Source of the DNA: Aldehydirespirator sp965221215
GTDB taxonomy: Bacteria > Actinomycetota > Acidimicrobiia > Acidimicrobiales > Aldehydirespiratoraceae
Reading direction: 5' to 3'
Length of the DNA stretch: 64,000 nt
Assembly: GCA_965221215.1 (NCBI GenBank)
Contig: OZ244872.1
Coordinates: forward strand, 1,116,001-1,180,000
The notes below the pieces were generated by a model, which saw only the letters and a program-made list of their open reading frames with translations, was not told the origin of the DNA and ran no database searches. Positions 43,951 through 51,836 of the stretch are shown in pieces (the stretch's first letter is position 1; every line of letters starts with the position of its first letter). The translations under genes were made by a program, and so were the position numbers.

Positions 43951-45582
43951 ATGAGACAACACTCGCGCCTCTGGCTGATCCTCGGAGCGCTGCTGTCGTT
44001 CGCCCTTTTGGCGGCGGCCTGCGGCGACGATGATGAGCCAGCAGTCGACACCGGCGCCGCCGACGCAGCCGCGGCCGCTCAGGCCGACGCCGCCGCCGCT
44101 CAAGCCGAGGCTGACGCGGCCCAGGCTGAGGCCGACGCCGCCCTGGCCGAGGCCGAGGCGGCTGATGCCGCGGCTGCTGCCGCTCAGGCCGACGCCGACG
44201 CGGCCGCGGCCATGGCAGCCGAGGCTGAAGCGGCCCTGGCCGCGGCTCTCGCCGAGGGCGAGGGAGCGGTGGACCCCGAAGCCATGGCCGAGCTCGAGGC
44301 CCAGCTGGCCGAGGCCGAGATGGCAGCCGACGAGGCCGCCGCAGCAGCAGCCGCAGCCGAGGCCGAGCAGATGGAGCGGAGCCTGGCAGGCCGAGTGGTC
44401 ACCATCCTCGGCCCCGAGACCGGCGCCGAGGCCGACGGCTTCGTGGCCGCCTTCGAGCCGCTGCGGGAGCGCACCGGGATCGTGGTGCGCTACTCCGGCA
44501 CCCGCGACGCCACCACCGAGCTCAACCTGGCGGTTGAGGCCGGCGATCCGCCCGACATCGCCATCATTCCGCAGCCCGGCCGCATCCTGCAGTTCGGCCA
44601 GTCCGGCGACGCGGTGGCCATCCCGCAGGCCGCACTCGACCGGATCGGCGGCTCCTACGACCAGTTCTGGTTCGATCTGGCCACCACCGACGGCAACGTC
44701 TACGGCGTGCCCAACAAGGGCGACGTGAAGAGCCTGGTGTGGTACAGCCCCGCCGGCTTCGACGCGGCCGGCTACGCCATCCCCAACACCTGGGCCGAGC
44801 TCGAGGCGCTGATGGAGCAGATGAAGTCCGACGGCAACACCCCGTGGTGCGTGGGCATCGAGTCCGGCGCAGCCACCGGCTGGGCCTTCACCGACTGGAT
44901 GGAGGACATGATGCTGCGCCTCCACGGCCCCGAGGTCTACGACCAGTGGGTCTCCCACGAGATCCCCTTCGACGATCCCCGGGTGGTCGAGGTGGCCGAG
45001 TTCGTCGGCGACATCTGGTTCACCGAGGGCAACGTGAGCGGCGGACGCGACCTGATCTCGCAGCGCAGCTTCCGCGAGATGGCGGCCGCCCACCTCAACG
45101 GCGAGTGCATGATGCACCGTCAGGCCAACTTCGCGGGCGCCCACTACCTCGAGGCCGGCGCCTCCTCGCTCGGCCCCGACGGCGACGTGAACGTGTTCTA
45201 CCTGCCGACGGTCAGCGACGACTACGGCACGGTGGTGCTCGGTGCCGGCACCCACGCGGTGGCCTTCACCGACAAGGCCGAGACGCTGATCGTGCTGGAG
45301 TACATCGGCACCGCCGAGTACGCCGACACCCGCATCCTGGCCGACAAGGGCGGCTTCCTGTCGCCCAACCGCGACCACGACACCTCGCTGTACAGCTCGT
45401 CGTTCGACCAGGGTCTTGCCCAGATCCTCGTCAGCGCCGACCCGTTCCGCTTCGACGCCTCGGACCTGATGCCGGGCGAGGTCGGAGCAGGCGAGTTCTG
45501 GCGGTCGGGCACCGACTACGTGTCGGGCTCCAAGACCGCGGCGGAGTTCGCCGAGGACACCGAGGACGCCTGGCCGTCCTGA
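43951..45582 (+). CDS. Carbohydrate ABC transporter substrate-binding lipoprotein with a long Ala/Glu-rich stalk
   Basis: A 543-residue secreted lipoprotein. The signal peptide ends in the lipobox LAAAC, with the lipidated Cys24. Residues from about 34 to 150 are almost only Ala, Glu, Asp and Gln (AQAEADAAQAEADAALAEAE and similar), predicted as a long helix or coiled coil. The remaining 390 residues form the binding domain: VTILGPETG, then GDPPDIAIIPQPG, VYGVPNKGDVKSLVWYSPAGF and a C-terminal SSSFDQGLAQIL. The stalk has no counterpart in ordinary MalE-like proteins. GGGAGGG precedes the ATG. Confidence 0.9.
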   Translation: MRQHSRLWLILGALLSFALLAAACGDDDEPAVDTGAADAAAAAQADAAAAQAEADAAQAEADAALAEAEAADAAAAAAQADADAAAAMAAEAEAALAAALAEGEGAVDPEAMAELEAQLAEAEMAADEAAAAAAAAEAEQMERSLAGRVVTILGPETGAEADGFVAAFEPLRERTGIVVRYSGTRDATTELNLAVEAGDPPDIAIIPQPGRILQFGQSGDAVAIPQAALDRIGGSYDQFWFDLATTDGNVYGVPNKGDVKSLVWYSPAGFDAAGYAIPNTWAELEALMEQMKSDGNTPWCVGIESGAATGWAFTDWMEDMMLRLHGPEVYDQWVSHEIPFDDPRVVEVAEFVGDIWFTEGNVSGGRDLISQRSFREMAAAHLNGECMMHRQANFAGAHYLEAGASSLGPDGDVNVFYLPTVSDDYGTVVLGAGTHAVAFTDKAETLIVLEYIGTAEYADTRILADKGGFLSPNRDHDTSLYSSSFDQGLAQILVSADPFRFDASDLMPGEVGAGEFWRSGTDYVSGSKTAAEFAEDTEDAWPS

Positions 45583-45700
45583 CCAACTAACTGATTCGGG
45601 CCGGGGGCGCGCAGGCGTCCCCGGCCAGTTTCGGCACAGGGGATCGCCGCCCATTAGCGTGCTGTCCTAGATCGCAGCTGCCCGCAGACCAGGGGGGTCG

Positions 45701-47323
45701 GTGGCCCAGTTCGTAACCATGCTCGTGAGCGTCGCCGGGGCGCTGCTGGTGTCCGCGGTGGTGTTTTTCGGCGCGAACCGGGCGGTGGACAGCATCCACG
45801 GCCGCTGGCCCGCCTTCACCGCCTCGGCCGGTGTGTTCGTCGGCCTGCTGGCGGGGGCGGTGGTGCAGCACAACCAGTGGCTGCCCCGAGGCCCGGCCGC
45901 AATCGGCCCCCTCAAGGAGGGCTGGCTGCTCATCGTGGTCGGCGGGATCGTGGGCGCGGCGGCCGGCGCCATTGTCGGCAGGCTGGCCCAGCCGTCGCCG
46001 GCCCGGCGCTCGAGTTGGGAGGCCCGCCTGCGCCCCTGGGTGTTCGTGGGGCCGGCCTTGGCCTTCGTGGCCGGGGGGCTGGTGCTGCCCGGCCTGCGCA
46101 CGCTGTTCCTGTCGTTCAAGAACGGGACCAGGGGCCGCGAGCCGGGCTTCACCTTCGAGCACTACACCGACATCTTCACCGACCGCACCTTCTTCACCTT
46201 CGAGGGCTGGACGTCGATCTTCACCAGCCGGCTGTTCATCGTCGGGCTGGCTGCGGCGGTGATCGCGGCGGGGGCCGCCTGGGCCAGTTCGTCGCTCATC
46301 GTGGGCGGACCGGCTCGGGTAGCCGCGGCCGGCAGGCTGATGCGGATACTCAAGATCGCGGCGGTGGTGCTGGTTGCCGCGGTGGCGGTGGCGTTCATCG
46401 AGTCGCTGGTGCGCGAGCCCAATCGCTCCGAGATCATGGACGTGCTCACCGTGATCGTGTCGAGCCGGGTCACGCTGTGGATCGCAGTGCTGGCCGCCGC
46501 GGCGATCCTGACCGCCTGGCTGGCGGCGCGGGCCCGGGGCCGGGAGGTGGAGCTCGACTGGGGCTCGCCCGCGGCGTCGTCGCTGGTGGTGGTGGCCCTC
46601 ATCCTGGTCGTGTTCGGGGCTCTGTCCACGCTGCGGGGCGTGGTTTGGAACAACATCTGGTGGGTGGTGACGGTGGCCGGGCTGTCCACCGTGTTCGGCC
46701 TGCTGTTGGCCGTGCTGGCCGAGCGGGCTCGGGGCGAGCGGATCGGCAAGACCCTGATCTTCATGCCCATGGCCATCTCGATGGTCGGAGCGGCCGTGAT
46801 CTGGGACTTCATGTACGAGGTGCAGCCCACCGGCAACCAGACCGGGCTGTTCAACGCGGTGTTGCAAGGGCTCGGCTTCACCACCCGCGGCTTCTTCATC
46901 AACGCCACCATGATCCCCTGGAACAACTTCTGGATCATGTTCATCATGGTGTGGATCCAGACCGGGTTCGCCATGGTGGTGCTGGCCGCCGCCATCCGGG
47001 CCGTGCCCGAGGAGCTCACCGAGGCGGCCGAGGTGGACGGGGCCAGCCGGGCGCAGGTCTTCTGGCGGGTGGTGATCCCCCAGATTCGGCCCACCATCAT
47101 CGTGGTGGTCACCACCCTGGTGGTGATCGTCACCAAGGTCTTCGACCTGGTGAAGGCCACCACCAACGGCGCCAACCGCACCAACGTGCTGGCCAACGAG
47201 ATGTTCGACCAGCTGCGCGACCGCAACTTCACCTCCAGCAGCGCCTTCGCGGTGGTGCTGTTCGCGCTGGTGCTTCCTGTGATGGTGCACAACATCCGGC
47301 GGCTCCAACGGGAGTTCGCATGA
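45701..47323 (+). CDS. Carbohydrate ABC transporter permease, MalF type, oversized
   Basis: A 540-residue permease, against about 300 for most actinobacterial MalF-like proteins. The C-terminal half holds the transport domain with the EAA loop EELTEAAEVDGASRAQVFWRVV. The N-terminal 300 residues add several extra membrane segments: VAGALLVSAVVFFGA, FVGLLAGAVVQ, IVGAAAGAIVG, IVGLAAAVIAAGAAW, IAAVVLVAAVAVAFIE, LWIAVLAAAAILTAWLAA and VVVALILVVFGAL. GTG at 45701 follows AGGGGGG. It pairs with the permease at 47358. Confidence 0.88.
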   Translation: MAQFVTMLVSVAGALLVSAVVFFGANRAVDSIHGRWPAFTASAGVFVGLLAGAVVQHNQWLPRGPAAIGPLKEGWLLIVVGGIVGAAAGAIVGRLAQPSPARRSSWEARLRPWVFVGPALAFVAGGLVLPGLRTLFLSFKNGTRGREPGFTFEHYTDIFTDRTFFTFEGWTSIFTSRLFIVGLAAAVIAAGAAWASSSLIVGGPARVAAAGRLMRILKIAAVVLVAAVAVAFIESLVREPNRSEIMDVLTVIVSSRVTLWIAVLAAAAILTAWLAARARGREVELDWGSPAASSLVVVALILVVFGALSTLRGVVWNNIWWVVTVAGLSTVFGLLLAVLAERARGERIGKTLIFMPMAISMVGAAVIWDFMYEVQPTGNQTGLFNAVLQGLGFTTRGFFINATMIPWNNFWIMFIMVWIQTGFAMVVLAAAIRAVPEELTEAAEVDGASRAQVFWRVVIPQIRPTIIVVVTTLVVIVTKVFDLVKATTNGANRTNVLANEMFDQLRDRNFTSSSAFAVVLFALVLPVMVHNIRRLQREFA

Positions 47324-47357
47324 CGCTGGCGCGCCGCCCCCACGCGGTGATCGGACG

Positions 47358-48299
47358 GTGTCTGTGACCTCGCCGCAGACGGCCCTGATGCCCACCGGGC
47401 AGCGGCTGCGGCGCCTGGCCGCCGAGGTTCCCACCTGGGTGATGTGGCTGATCGTGGTGGTGTGGACGGTGCCCACCTTCGGGCTGTTCGTGTCGTCGTT
47501 CCGCAAGGTGCGCGACATCGACTCGTCGGGCTGGTGGACCGCCTGGAACGACCTCGACAACCTGACCCTGCAGAACTACCGCGACATCTTCCGCGACACC
47601 ACCGCCCAGCCGTCGATGTGGGAGTTCGCCCTCAACTCGGTGGCCATCGTGGTGCCGGCCACCGTCATCCCCATCGCGGTGGCGGCCTTCGCGGCCTACG
47701 GGTTCGCCTGGATGGAGTTCCGGGGCCGCAACTGGCTGTTCATCGGGCTGGTCTCGATGATCGCGCTGCCCAACCAGATGGCCTTCGTGCCGCTGCTGCA
47801 GCTGTTCAACAACGGCGCCCGGTTCACCGTTCCCGGCCTGGACTGGACCTTCGTGCTGATCCCCGACCTGGGGATCGGCAACACCGCGGCCGCGGTCTGG
47901 CTCACCCACACCGCTTTCGGGCTGCCGCTGGCCGTGCTGTTGCTGCACAACTTCGTGAGCCAGCTGCCCCGCGACATCTTCGAGGCGGCCCGCATCGACG
48001 GGGCCAGCCACTTCACCATCTTCTGGCGGCTGGTGGTTCCACTGGCCCGCCCCGCGCTGGCCGCCTTCGCAGTGTTCCAGTTCCTGTGGACCTGGAACGA
48101 CTACCTGATCGCCTCGGTGTTCCTCAACGACAACGAGCCGATGACCATCGCGCTGGTGAACCTGGTGGGGGAGCGGGGCTCCAACTTCCAGCTGCGCTTC
48201 GCCTCGGCGTTCGTGATCATGGTGGTGCCGCTGATCGTGTTCTTCAGCCTCCAGCGCCACTTCGTGCGCGGCCTGCTAGCCGGCTCGGTCAAGGGCTGA
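47358..48299 (+). CDS. Carbohydrate ABC transporter permease, MalG type
   Basis: A 313-residue inner-membrane permease with six predicted membrane segments. The EAA loop is DIFEAARIDGASHFTIFWRLVVPL, and LWTWNDYLIASVFLN is typical of the MalG branch. It starts 34 bases after the MalF-type gene and ends the transporter operon. A hairpin follows (48307-48335). The ATP-binding subunit is supplied from 53495, not from this operon. Confidence 0.92.
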   Translation: MSVTSPQTALMPTGQRLRRLAAEVPTWVMWLIVVVWTVPTFGLFVSSFRKVRDIDSSGWWTAWNDLDNLTLQNYRDIFRDTTAQPSMWEFALNSVAIVVPATVIPIAVAAFAAYGFAWMEFRGRNWLFIGLVSMIALPNQMAFVPLLQLFNNGARFTVPGLDWTFVLIPDLGIGNTAAAVWLTHTAFGLPLAVLLLHNFVSQLPRDIFEAARIDGASHFTIFWRLVVPLARPALAAFAVFQFLWTWNDYLIASVFLNDNEPMTIALVNLVGERGSNFQLRFASAFVIMVVPLIVFFSLQRHFVRGLLAGSVKG

Positions 48300-48306
48300 G
48301 CCTGCC

Positions 48307-48335
48307 CCGTCCGATTCTCGGATCCGTTCGGACGG
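48307..48335. terminator. Hairpin CCGTCCGA-N13-TCGGACGG between convergent genes
   Basis: A perfect 8-bp stem just after the MalG-type stop and before the convergent Gfo/Idh gene ends. No U-run, so any termination would be of the hairpin or Rho-assisted type. It is flanked by two copies of AAGGGCTGAGCC. Confidence 0.5.
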
Positions 48336-48380
48336 CCGCAGGGGCCGGTCGCGTAAAGGGCTGAGCCCGCCCGGAGCCGA

Positions 48381-49466
48381 CTAGAGCACTTCGGCCAGCG
48401 GCACCGGCCGGCCGGTGGCGATCGAGCGGATCCCGGCCGCGCCCATCGCCACCGATATCAGGCCCGCTTCCAGGCTCGCCTGCGTCGAGGCCCGCCGAGC
48501 CTCGGCATCCAGAGTGATTACCGCCTCCAGGAAGTGCTGGTGCTCCACGAAGCTGGAGCCGTGGTGCAGGCCCTCGTAGGCGGCGGTGCTCGGGGCGTGC
48601 ACCGTTTCCACGTCGCCGATGTCGTGGACGCCGCGCCTGCCGATGTGCACCAAGTCGGAGGGCACGCGGGCCTCGACCTTGCCGGCGTCGCCCATCACCG
48701 CGAACACCTGCTGGTCATGCGTCGCCTCCGCGAACATGCACAGATCGAGCAGGCCGCGGGCGCCGTCGTCGTAGTCGACGATCACGTAGGCGCTGTCGAT
48801 GATGTCTGGGGTGCGCCCGGCGTAGCTCTCGTCGAGATGGTTCACCATCTGGCTGCCCGAGGCGAACACCCGATTGGGCCGGCCTGGCATCACCAGGTTC
48901 ATCAGGTCGAAGAAGTGGCAGCACTTCTCCACCAGAGTGCCGCCGGTGTTGACCGCGAAGCGGTTCCAGTCGCCCACCTTGGGCAGGAACGGGAAGCGGT
49001 GCTCGCGCAGCGACACCATCCGCACCCGTCCGGTCGCGCCGGCGCGGACTTCGTCGATGAGGCGGGCGAACGGCGCCATGTAGCGATACTCGAGCCCTAC
49101 CCACACCAGCGTCTCGTGATCGCCGGCCGTCTGGAGCACTCTGCGGCAGTCGTCGACGGTGATGCATAGCGGCTTCTCGATCAAGACGTGCACCCCCGCG
49201 CCGATCACGTCGTCGAGCACCGCGGCGTGGGTCATGTTGGGGGTGGCGATCACCACCGCGTCGCATTCGCCGGCAGCCAGCAGGTCGCGGTGGCCGCTGA
49301 ACCGCGCCGCCGACGGCGCCAGCGCCGAGGCGGCATCGAGCGAATCCGGATAGGGGTCGGCCAGCGCAGTCACCCGGGCGCCCGGCAGATGCGAGATGTT
49401 GGCGATGTGTTCGCGCCCCATCATCCCGGTGCCGATAACCCCGTAGCGCACGTCGGCGCCACTCAT
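48381..49466 (-). CDS. Gfo/Idh/MocA-family oxidoreductase
   Basis: A 361-residue sugar or inositol dehydrogenase-like protein. The Rossmann motif is VIGTGMMGREH, and the family EKPL motif is in VLIEKPLCIT. The C-terminal domain has GGTLVEKCCHFFDLMNLVM with the catalytic-type His. ATG at 49466 fixes the family N-terminus; the open frame extends about 350 codons further upstream as an artefact of high GC. Likely processes a sugar taken up by the adjacent transporter; divergent from the aldo-keto reductase. Confidence 0.88.
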   Translation of the reverse strand: MSGADVRYGVIGTGMMGREHIANISHLPGARVTALADPYPDSLDAASALAPSAARFSGHRDLLAAGECDAVVIATPNMTHAAVLDDVIGAGVHVLIEKPLCITVDDCRRVLQTAGDHETLVWVGLEYRYMAPFARLIDEVRAGATGRVRMVSLREHRFPFLPKVGDWNRFAVNTGGTLVEKCCHFFDLMNLVMPGRPNRVFASGSQMVNHLDESYAGRTPDIIDSAYVIVDYDDGARGLLDLCMFAEATHDQQVFAVMGDAGKVEARVPSDLVHIGRRGVHDIGDVETVHAPSTAAYEGLHHGSSFVEHQHFLEAVITLDAEARRASTQASLEAGLISVAMGAAGIRSIATGRPVPLAEVL

Positions 49467-49494
49467 CGCACTCGCCGCGTAGAGGGCGCTGGCT

Positions 49495-49507
49495 GGCAAC
49501 GGTTGCC
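49495..49507. promoter_or_regulatory. Palindrome GGCAAC-G-GTTGCC in a divergent promoter region
   Basis: A perfect 6-1-6 inverted repeat 29 bases before the Gfo/Idh start and 89 before the aldo-keto reductase start. It resembles LacI-family operators, but the odd-length centre differs from the three GYAAACGYTTGC sites in this locus. Confidence 0.4.
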
Positions 49508-49595
49508 TAAACCGTTCATCAGACCCCGCTCGACGCAACGGCCCACCGAAAATCGCTCCATCGGGCTGGTGCATATCGCCGATACCGTGTCGGGG

Positions 49596-50501
49596 ATGCA
49601 GGTCGGACTCATAGACCCCCATCGTCGCCCGCTGGGCGGCGATTTCCAAGTGGGGCCGCTGGGGGTGGGCTGCTGGCGCTTCGTGGCCCGTCCCGACGAG
49701 GAACTGCGGGCCGTTCTCGAAGCCGGGCTCGACCTCGGAATGAATCTGGTTGACACCGCCGACATCTACGGCCTCGGCTGGGGCGGCACCGCCCGCGGCG
49801 AGGCCGAGGAGAACCTGGGCCGCATCCTGGCGGCCGCGCCAGCCCTGCGCGACCGCATGGTGCTGGCCACCAAGGGCGGCATCCTCCCCGGCGTCCCCTA
49901 CAACTCGGGACGCGAGGCGATCATTGAGGCCTGCGAGGACTCGCTGCGGCGGCTGCGTTGTGACGTGATCGATCTCTACCAGATCCACCGCCCCGACATG
50001 TTGACCCACCCCGCCGAGTTGGCCGAAGCGCTCGCCGGCCTGCGCGCCGCCGGCAAGATCCGCGAGGTCGGCATATCGAACTTCACCACCAGCCAGCATG
50101 AGGCGCTCGCCGCGCATCTGCCGTTCCCGCTGGCCACCACCCAGCCCGAGTACTCCGCGGCCCAGCTCGCACCGCTGCGAGACGGCACTTTCGATCTGTG
50201 CATGCAACACGGCGTGGTGCCGCTGGCCTGGAGTCCGCTGGCGGGGGGACGCCTCGCCGACGGCGGCGATGCCCGGCCCGAACTTCTGGCCACCCTCGAC
50301 CGCCTGGCCGAGCGTGAGAGTGTCGACCGGGCCACCCTGGCGGTGGCGTTCGTGCTGGCCCATCCCGCCAAGCCGGTCGCGCTGCTCGGCACCCAGCGCC
50401 CCGAGCGCCTGGCCAGCCTGGCCCGGGCTGTGGGAGTGCAACTCGACCGCAGCGACGTCTACGACATCATCGAAGCCTCCGAGGGGGTCCGTCTGCCATG
50501 A
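49596..50501 (+). CDS. Aldo/keto reductase
   Basis: A 301-residue TIM-barrel oxidoreductase. It has LGVGCWRF, NLVDTADIYG (catalytic Asp and Tyr), VLATKGG (catalytic Lys), DLYQIHRPD (His) and EVGISNF. These are the AKR tetrad motifs. NADPH-dependent reduction of a sugar aldehyde or ketone fits its place in the carbohydrate locus. ATG at 49596 is chosen because the upstream codons overlap the divergent promoter. Confidence 0.88.
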   Translation: MQVGLIDPHRRPLGGDFQVGPLGVGCWRFVARPDEELRAVLEAGLDLGMNLVDTADIYGLGWGGTARGEAEENLGRILAAAPALRDRMVLATKGGILPGVPYNSGREAIIEACEDSLRRLRCDVIDLYQIHRPDMLTHPAELAEALAGLRAAGKIREVGISNFTTSQHEALAAHLPFPLATTQPEYSAAQLAPLRDGTFDLCMQHGVVPLAWSPLAGGRLADGGDARPELLATLDRLAERESVDRATLAVAFVLAHPAKPVALLGTQRPERLASLARAVGVQLDRSDVYDIIEASEGVRLP

Positions 50502-50565
50502 CAAGCCGCACCCGGTTCAGACTCAGGCCCGCAGGCATGAGCGAGCGGCACAAGGCGCGGTTCCG

Positions 50566-51636
50566 ATGACGGCGCCCGGCCCGGTGGAGGTGTCGTGGTT
50601 CGCGGCCCTCTGCGACGACGACTACCGGTATCTCGGGGTTCCCGATCCGGCGCTGGCCGCCAGCTGGGAGCACTGCCGCGACATCGCCCTGGCGGCCGAC
50701 CGCAACGGCTTCGACAACATCCTGCTGCCCTCGGGGTACGCGCTGGGCATCGACGCCACCGCCTTCGCGGCTGCGGTCGCGCCCCTCACCGAGCGCATTC
50801 GGCTCCTGCTGGCGGTGCGGATGGGGGAGATGTGGCTACCGCAGCTGGCCCGCCAGATGGCCACCATCGACCGGATGCTCGACGGTCGGCTCACCATCAA
50901 CATCATCTCCAGCGACATGCCGGGCGAGACCCTGGAGTCGGCGCCGAGATACCGCCGCACCCTCGAGTGGATGCATGTGCTTCGCACGCTGCTCGACGGC
51001 GAGCCGGTGGACTTCCACGGCGAGTTCGTCGATCTGACGCTCGACCCGCCCAAGGCCCGCACTGTCTCGGGCCGCTGCCCGCCGTTCTACTTCGGCGGGT
51101 TCTCAGAGGCGGCCAAGGAGACCGCGGCCGAGGCCTGCGACGTGTTCCTGACCTGGCCCGACACGGTGGCGGGCGTGGCTGCCACCGTAGCCGACATGAA
51201 ACAGCGGGCCGCTCGCCGCGGCCGGAGCCTGCGCTTCGGCCTGCGCAGCCACGTCATCGTGCGCGACACCCACACCGAGGCCCGAGCCGCGGCCGCTGAG
51301 CTGGTGAGCCGCCTCGACGACACCGTGGGAGCTGCCATTCGGGGCCGCTCACTCGACGCAGTCTCCGTCGGGGTGAGCCGACAGGCCGAGCTGCGGGATG
51401 TGGCCGACGACGACGGCTACGCGGAGGCCAACCTGTGGACCGGCATCGGCCGGGCCCGCTCGGGCGCGGGAGCGGCCATCGTCGGCGATCCCGACGAGGT
51501 GGTGGCCAAGCTGCAAGAATACCGCCAAGCCGGGATCGACGCCTTCATCCTGTCTGGCTATCCGCACCTCGACGAGTGCGATCTAGTGGGTCGCCACGTT
51601 CTGCCCCAGCTCGACCGCGGCCCGCTCGGTCTCTGA
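50566..51636 (+). CDS. LLM-class flavin-dependent monooxygenase (SsuD-like)
   Basis: A 356-residue luciferase-like protein of the alkanesulfonate monooxygenase branch. It has VSWFAALCDDDYRYLG, AADRNGFDNILLPSGYALG, MATIDRMLDGRLTINIISSD and PPFYFGGFSEAAKE, the SsuD pattern with the SGY-type loop. It follows the aldo-keto reductase by 64 bases. Possibly acts on a sulfonated sugar such as a sulfoquinovose product, but only the presence of sugar genes points that way. Confidence 0.83.
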   Translation: MTAPGPVEVSWFAALCDDDYRYLGVPDPALAASWEHCRDIALAADRNGFDNILLPSGYALGIDATAFAAAVAPLTERIRLLLAVRMGEMWLPQLARQMATIDRMLDGRLTINIISSDMPGETLESAPRYRRTLEWMHVLRTLLDGEPVDFHGEFVDLTLDPPKARTVSGRCPPFYFGGFSEAAKETAAEACDVFLTWPDTVAGVAATVADMKQRAARRGRSLRFGLRSHVIVRDTHTEARAAAAELVSRLDDTVGAAIRGRSLDAVSVGVSRQAELRDVADDDGYAEANLWTGIGRARSGAGAAIVGDPDEVVAKLQEYRQAGIDAFILSGYPHLDECDLVGRHVLPQLDRGPLGL

Positions 51637-51683
51637 GAGCGTGCGCGGCTAGATGCGAGGTCCGTGCGCCGCAGTGGGGTCAA

Positions 51684-51731
51684 TCCCGCTCTTGTTCGCT
51701 GCGCTCACGGGCCGCTCGGGCCACGGCCTCG
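51684..51731 (+). repeat. 48-bp dispersed repeat, copy B
   Basis: Identical over 48 bases to copy A (1945-1992) and to the reverse complement of copy C (42123-42170). It lies between the SsuD-like gene and the LacI operator of the glucosidase gene. Read on the reverse strand it gives an Ala/Glu/Arg helix-like peptide (AEAVARAARERSEQE). Confidence 0.9.
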
Positions 51732-51810
51732 GCAAGCTCGGCCTCTGAGCCTGAGATTGGCCGCGGCCGGACACGGCGCGGGCGCAGCGAGGGTGTAAGG
51801 TTCGCCCGGC

Positions 51811-51824
51811 TGTAAACGCTTGCG
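51811..51824. promoter_or_regulatory. LacI-type operator TGTAAACGCTTGCG before the glucosidase gene
   Basis: Matches the GYAAACGYTTGC pattern of the other two sites in the locus. It ends 13 bases before the GH13 start and overlaps the ribosome site region (GCGGAGGG), a position expected to block expression. Confidence 0.72.
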
Positions 51825-51836
51825 GAGGGATGCCGG

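Noticed and set aside
44040..44370. Satellite-like DNA repeat
   Set aside because: The periodicity comes from Ala/Glu/Asp/Gln codons in an intact frame, so it is protein low complexity.
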